Assembly: GCA_905199285.1 (NCBI GenBank)
Contig: CAJKFZ010000063.1
Coordinates: 1 to 12,479 of the forward strand
Direction of reading: 5' to 3'
Source of the DNA: an uncultured Ruminococcus sp.
GTDB lineage: Bacteria; Bacillota; Clostridia; Oscillospirales; Ruminococcaceae
Length of the DNA stretch: 12,479 nucleotides
Shown: piece by piece, positions 12,455 through 12,479 of the stretch
Layout of the letters: every line of letters begins with the position of its first letter
Numbering within the stretch: position 1 is the first letter of the stretch
Made by a program: the position numbers and the translations under genes
The notes under the pieces: generated by a model
Told to the model about the DNA's origin: nothing
Database searches by the model: none
Seen by the model: the letters and a program-made list of their open reading frames with translations, nothing else

Positions 12455-12479
12455 TCTCTCTTCATAAAAAAATTAATTT

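Noticed and set aside
1..12479. CRISPR array, tRNA/rRNA genes, insertion sequences, prophage genes
   Set aside because: No regularly spaced repeats, tRNA cloverleaf, rRNA blocks, transposase or phage proteins were seen on either strand by eye.

Overview
The window looks like chromosomal DNA of a low-to-moderate GC, endospore-forming (or recently spore-forming) Firmicute of class Clostridia, probably in or near the Ruminococcaceae/Oscillospirales. This is inferred from the gene set (spoIIP, gerW/ytfJ, ytfI-like DUF2953, dacF-type carboxypeptidase, scpA-scpB, rluB), from strong AAGGAGG-type ribosome binding sites and from TATAAT-type promoters. No phage, plasmid, transposase, CRISPR or tRNA/rRNA gene was seen.

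Layout. (1) 1-1696, plus strand: a short terminator/promoter stretch, then cardiolipin synthase (cls). (2) About 1730-2589, plus strand: a sigma-A-like promoter, then a leader of about 250 nt that folds into an elaborate RNA. The leader is closed by a 28-pair long-range helix (1772-1800 with 1968-1997). It ends directly at the ribosome binding site of a TTG-initiated permuted papain-like (YiiX/NlpC-P60-type) protein. This is the least explained element of the window. (3) 2551-4034, minus strand: spoIIP followed by a small uncharacterised membrane protein whose 3' end overlaps the convergent papain-like gene. (4) 4151-5041, plus strand: a membrane-anchored polysaccharide deacetylase, divergent from spoIIP.

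(5) 5040-12433, minus strand: one long co-directional cluster of ten genes. It starts at a clear sigma-A promoter (TTGAAA-17-TATAAT, 12405-12433) and ends at an intrinsic terminator (5040-5078). Transcription order is site-2 protease, scpA, scpB, DUF2953 (ytfI-like), gerW/ytfJ, dacF, rluB, a 125-aa unknown protein, metA, and a DUF4190-like membrane protein. Most gaps are 1-21 nt and one pair overlaps. The exception is an 88-nt gap before dacF that holds two hairpins, one abutting the dacF Shine-Dalgarno.

How the genes fit together. The cluster combines chromosome organisation (ScpA/ScpB), envelope and spore-coat/cortex functions (site-2 protease, YtfI, GerW, DacF), rRNA modification (RluB) and methionine synthesis (MetA). 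SpoIIP and the deacetylase upstream add further cell-wall remodelling, and Cls adds membrane lipid synthesis. The protein-coding content is mostly ordinary core genome. The structured leader RNA is the candidate for something undescribed.
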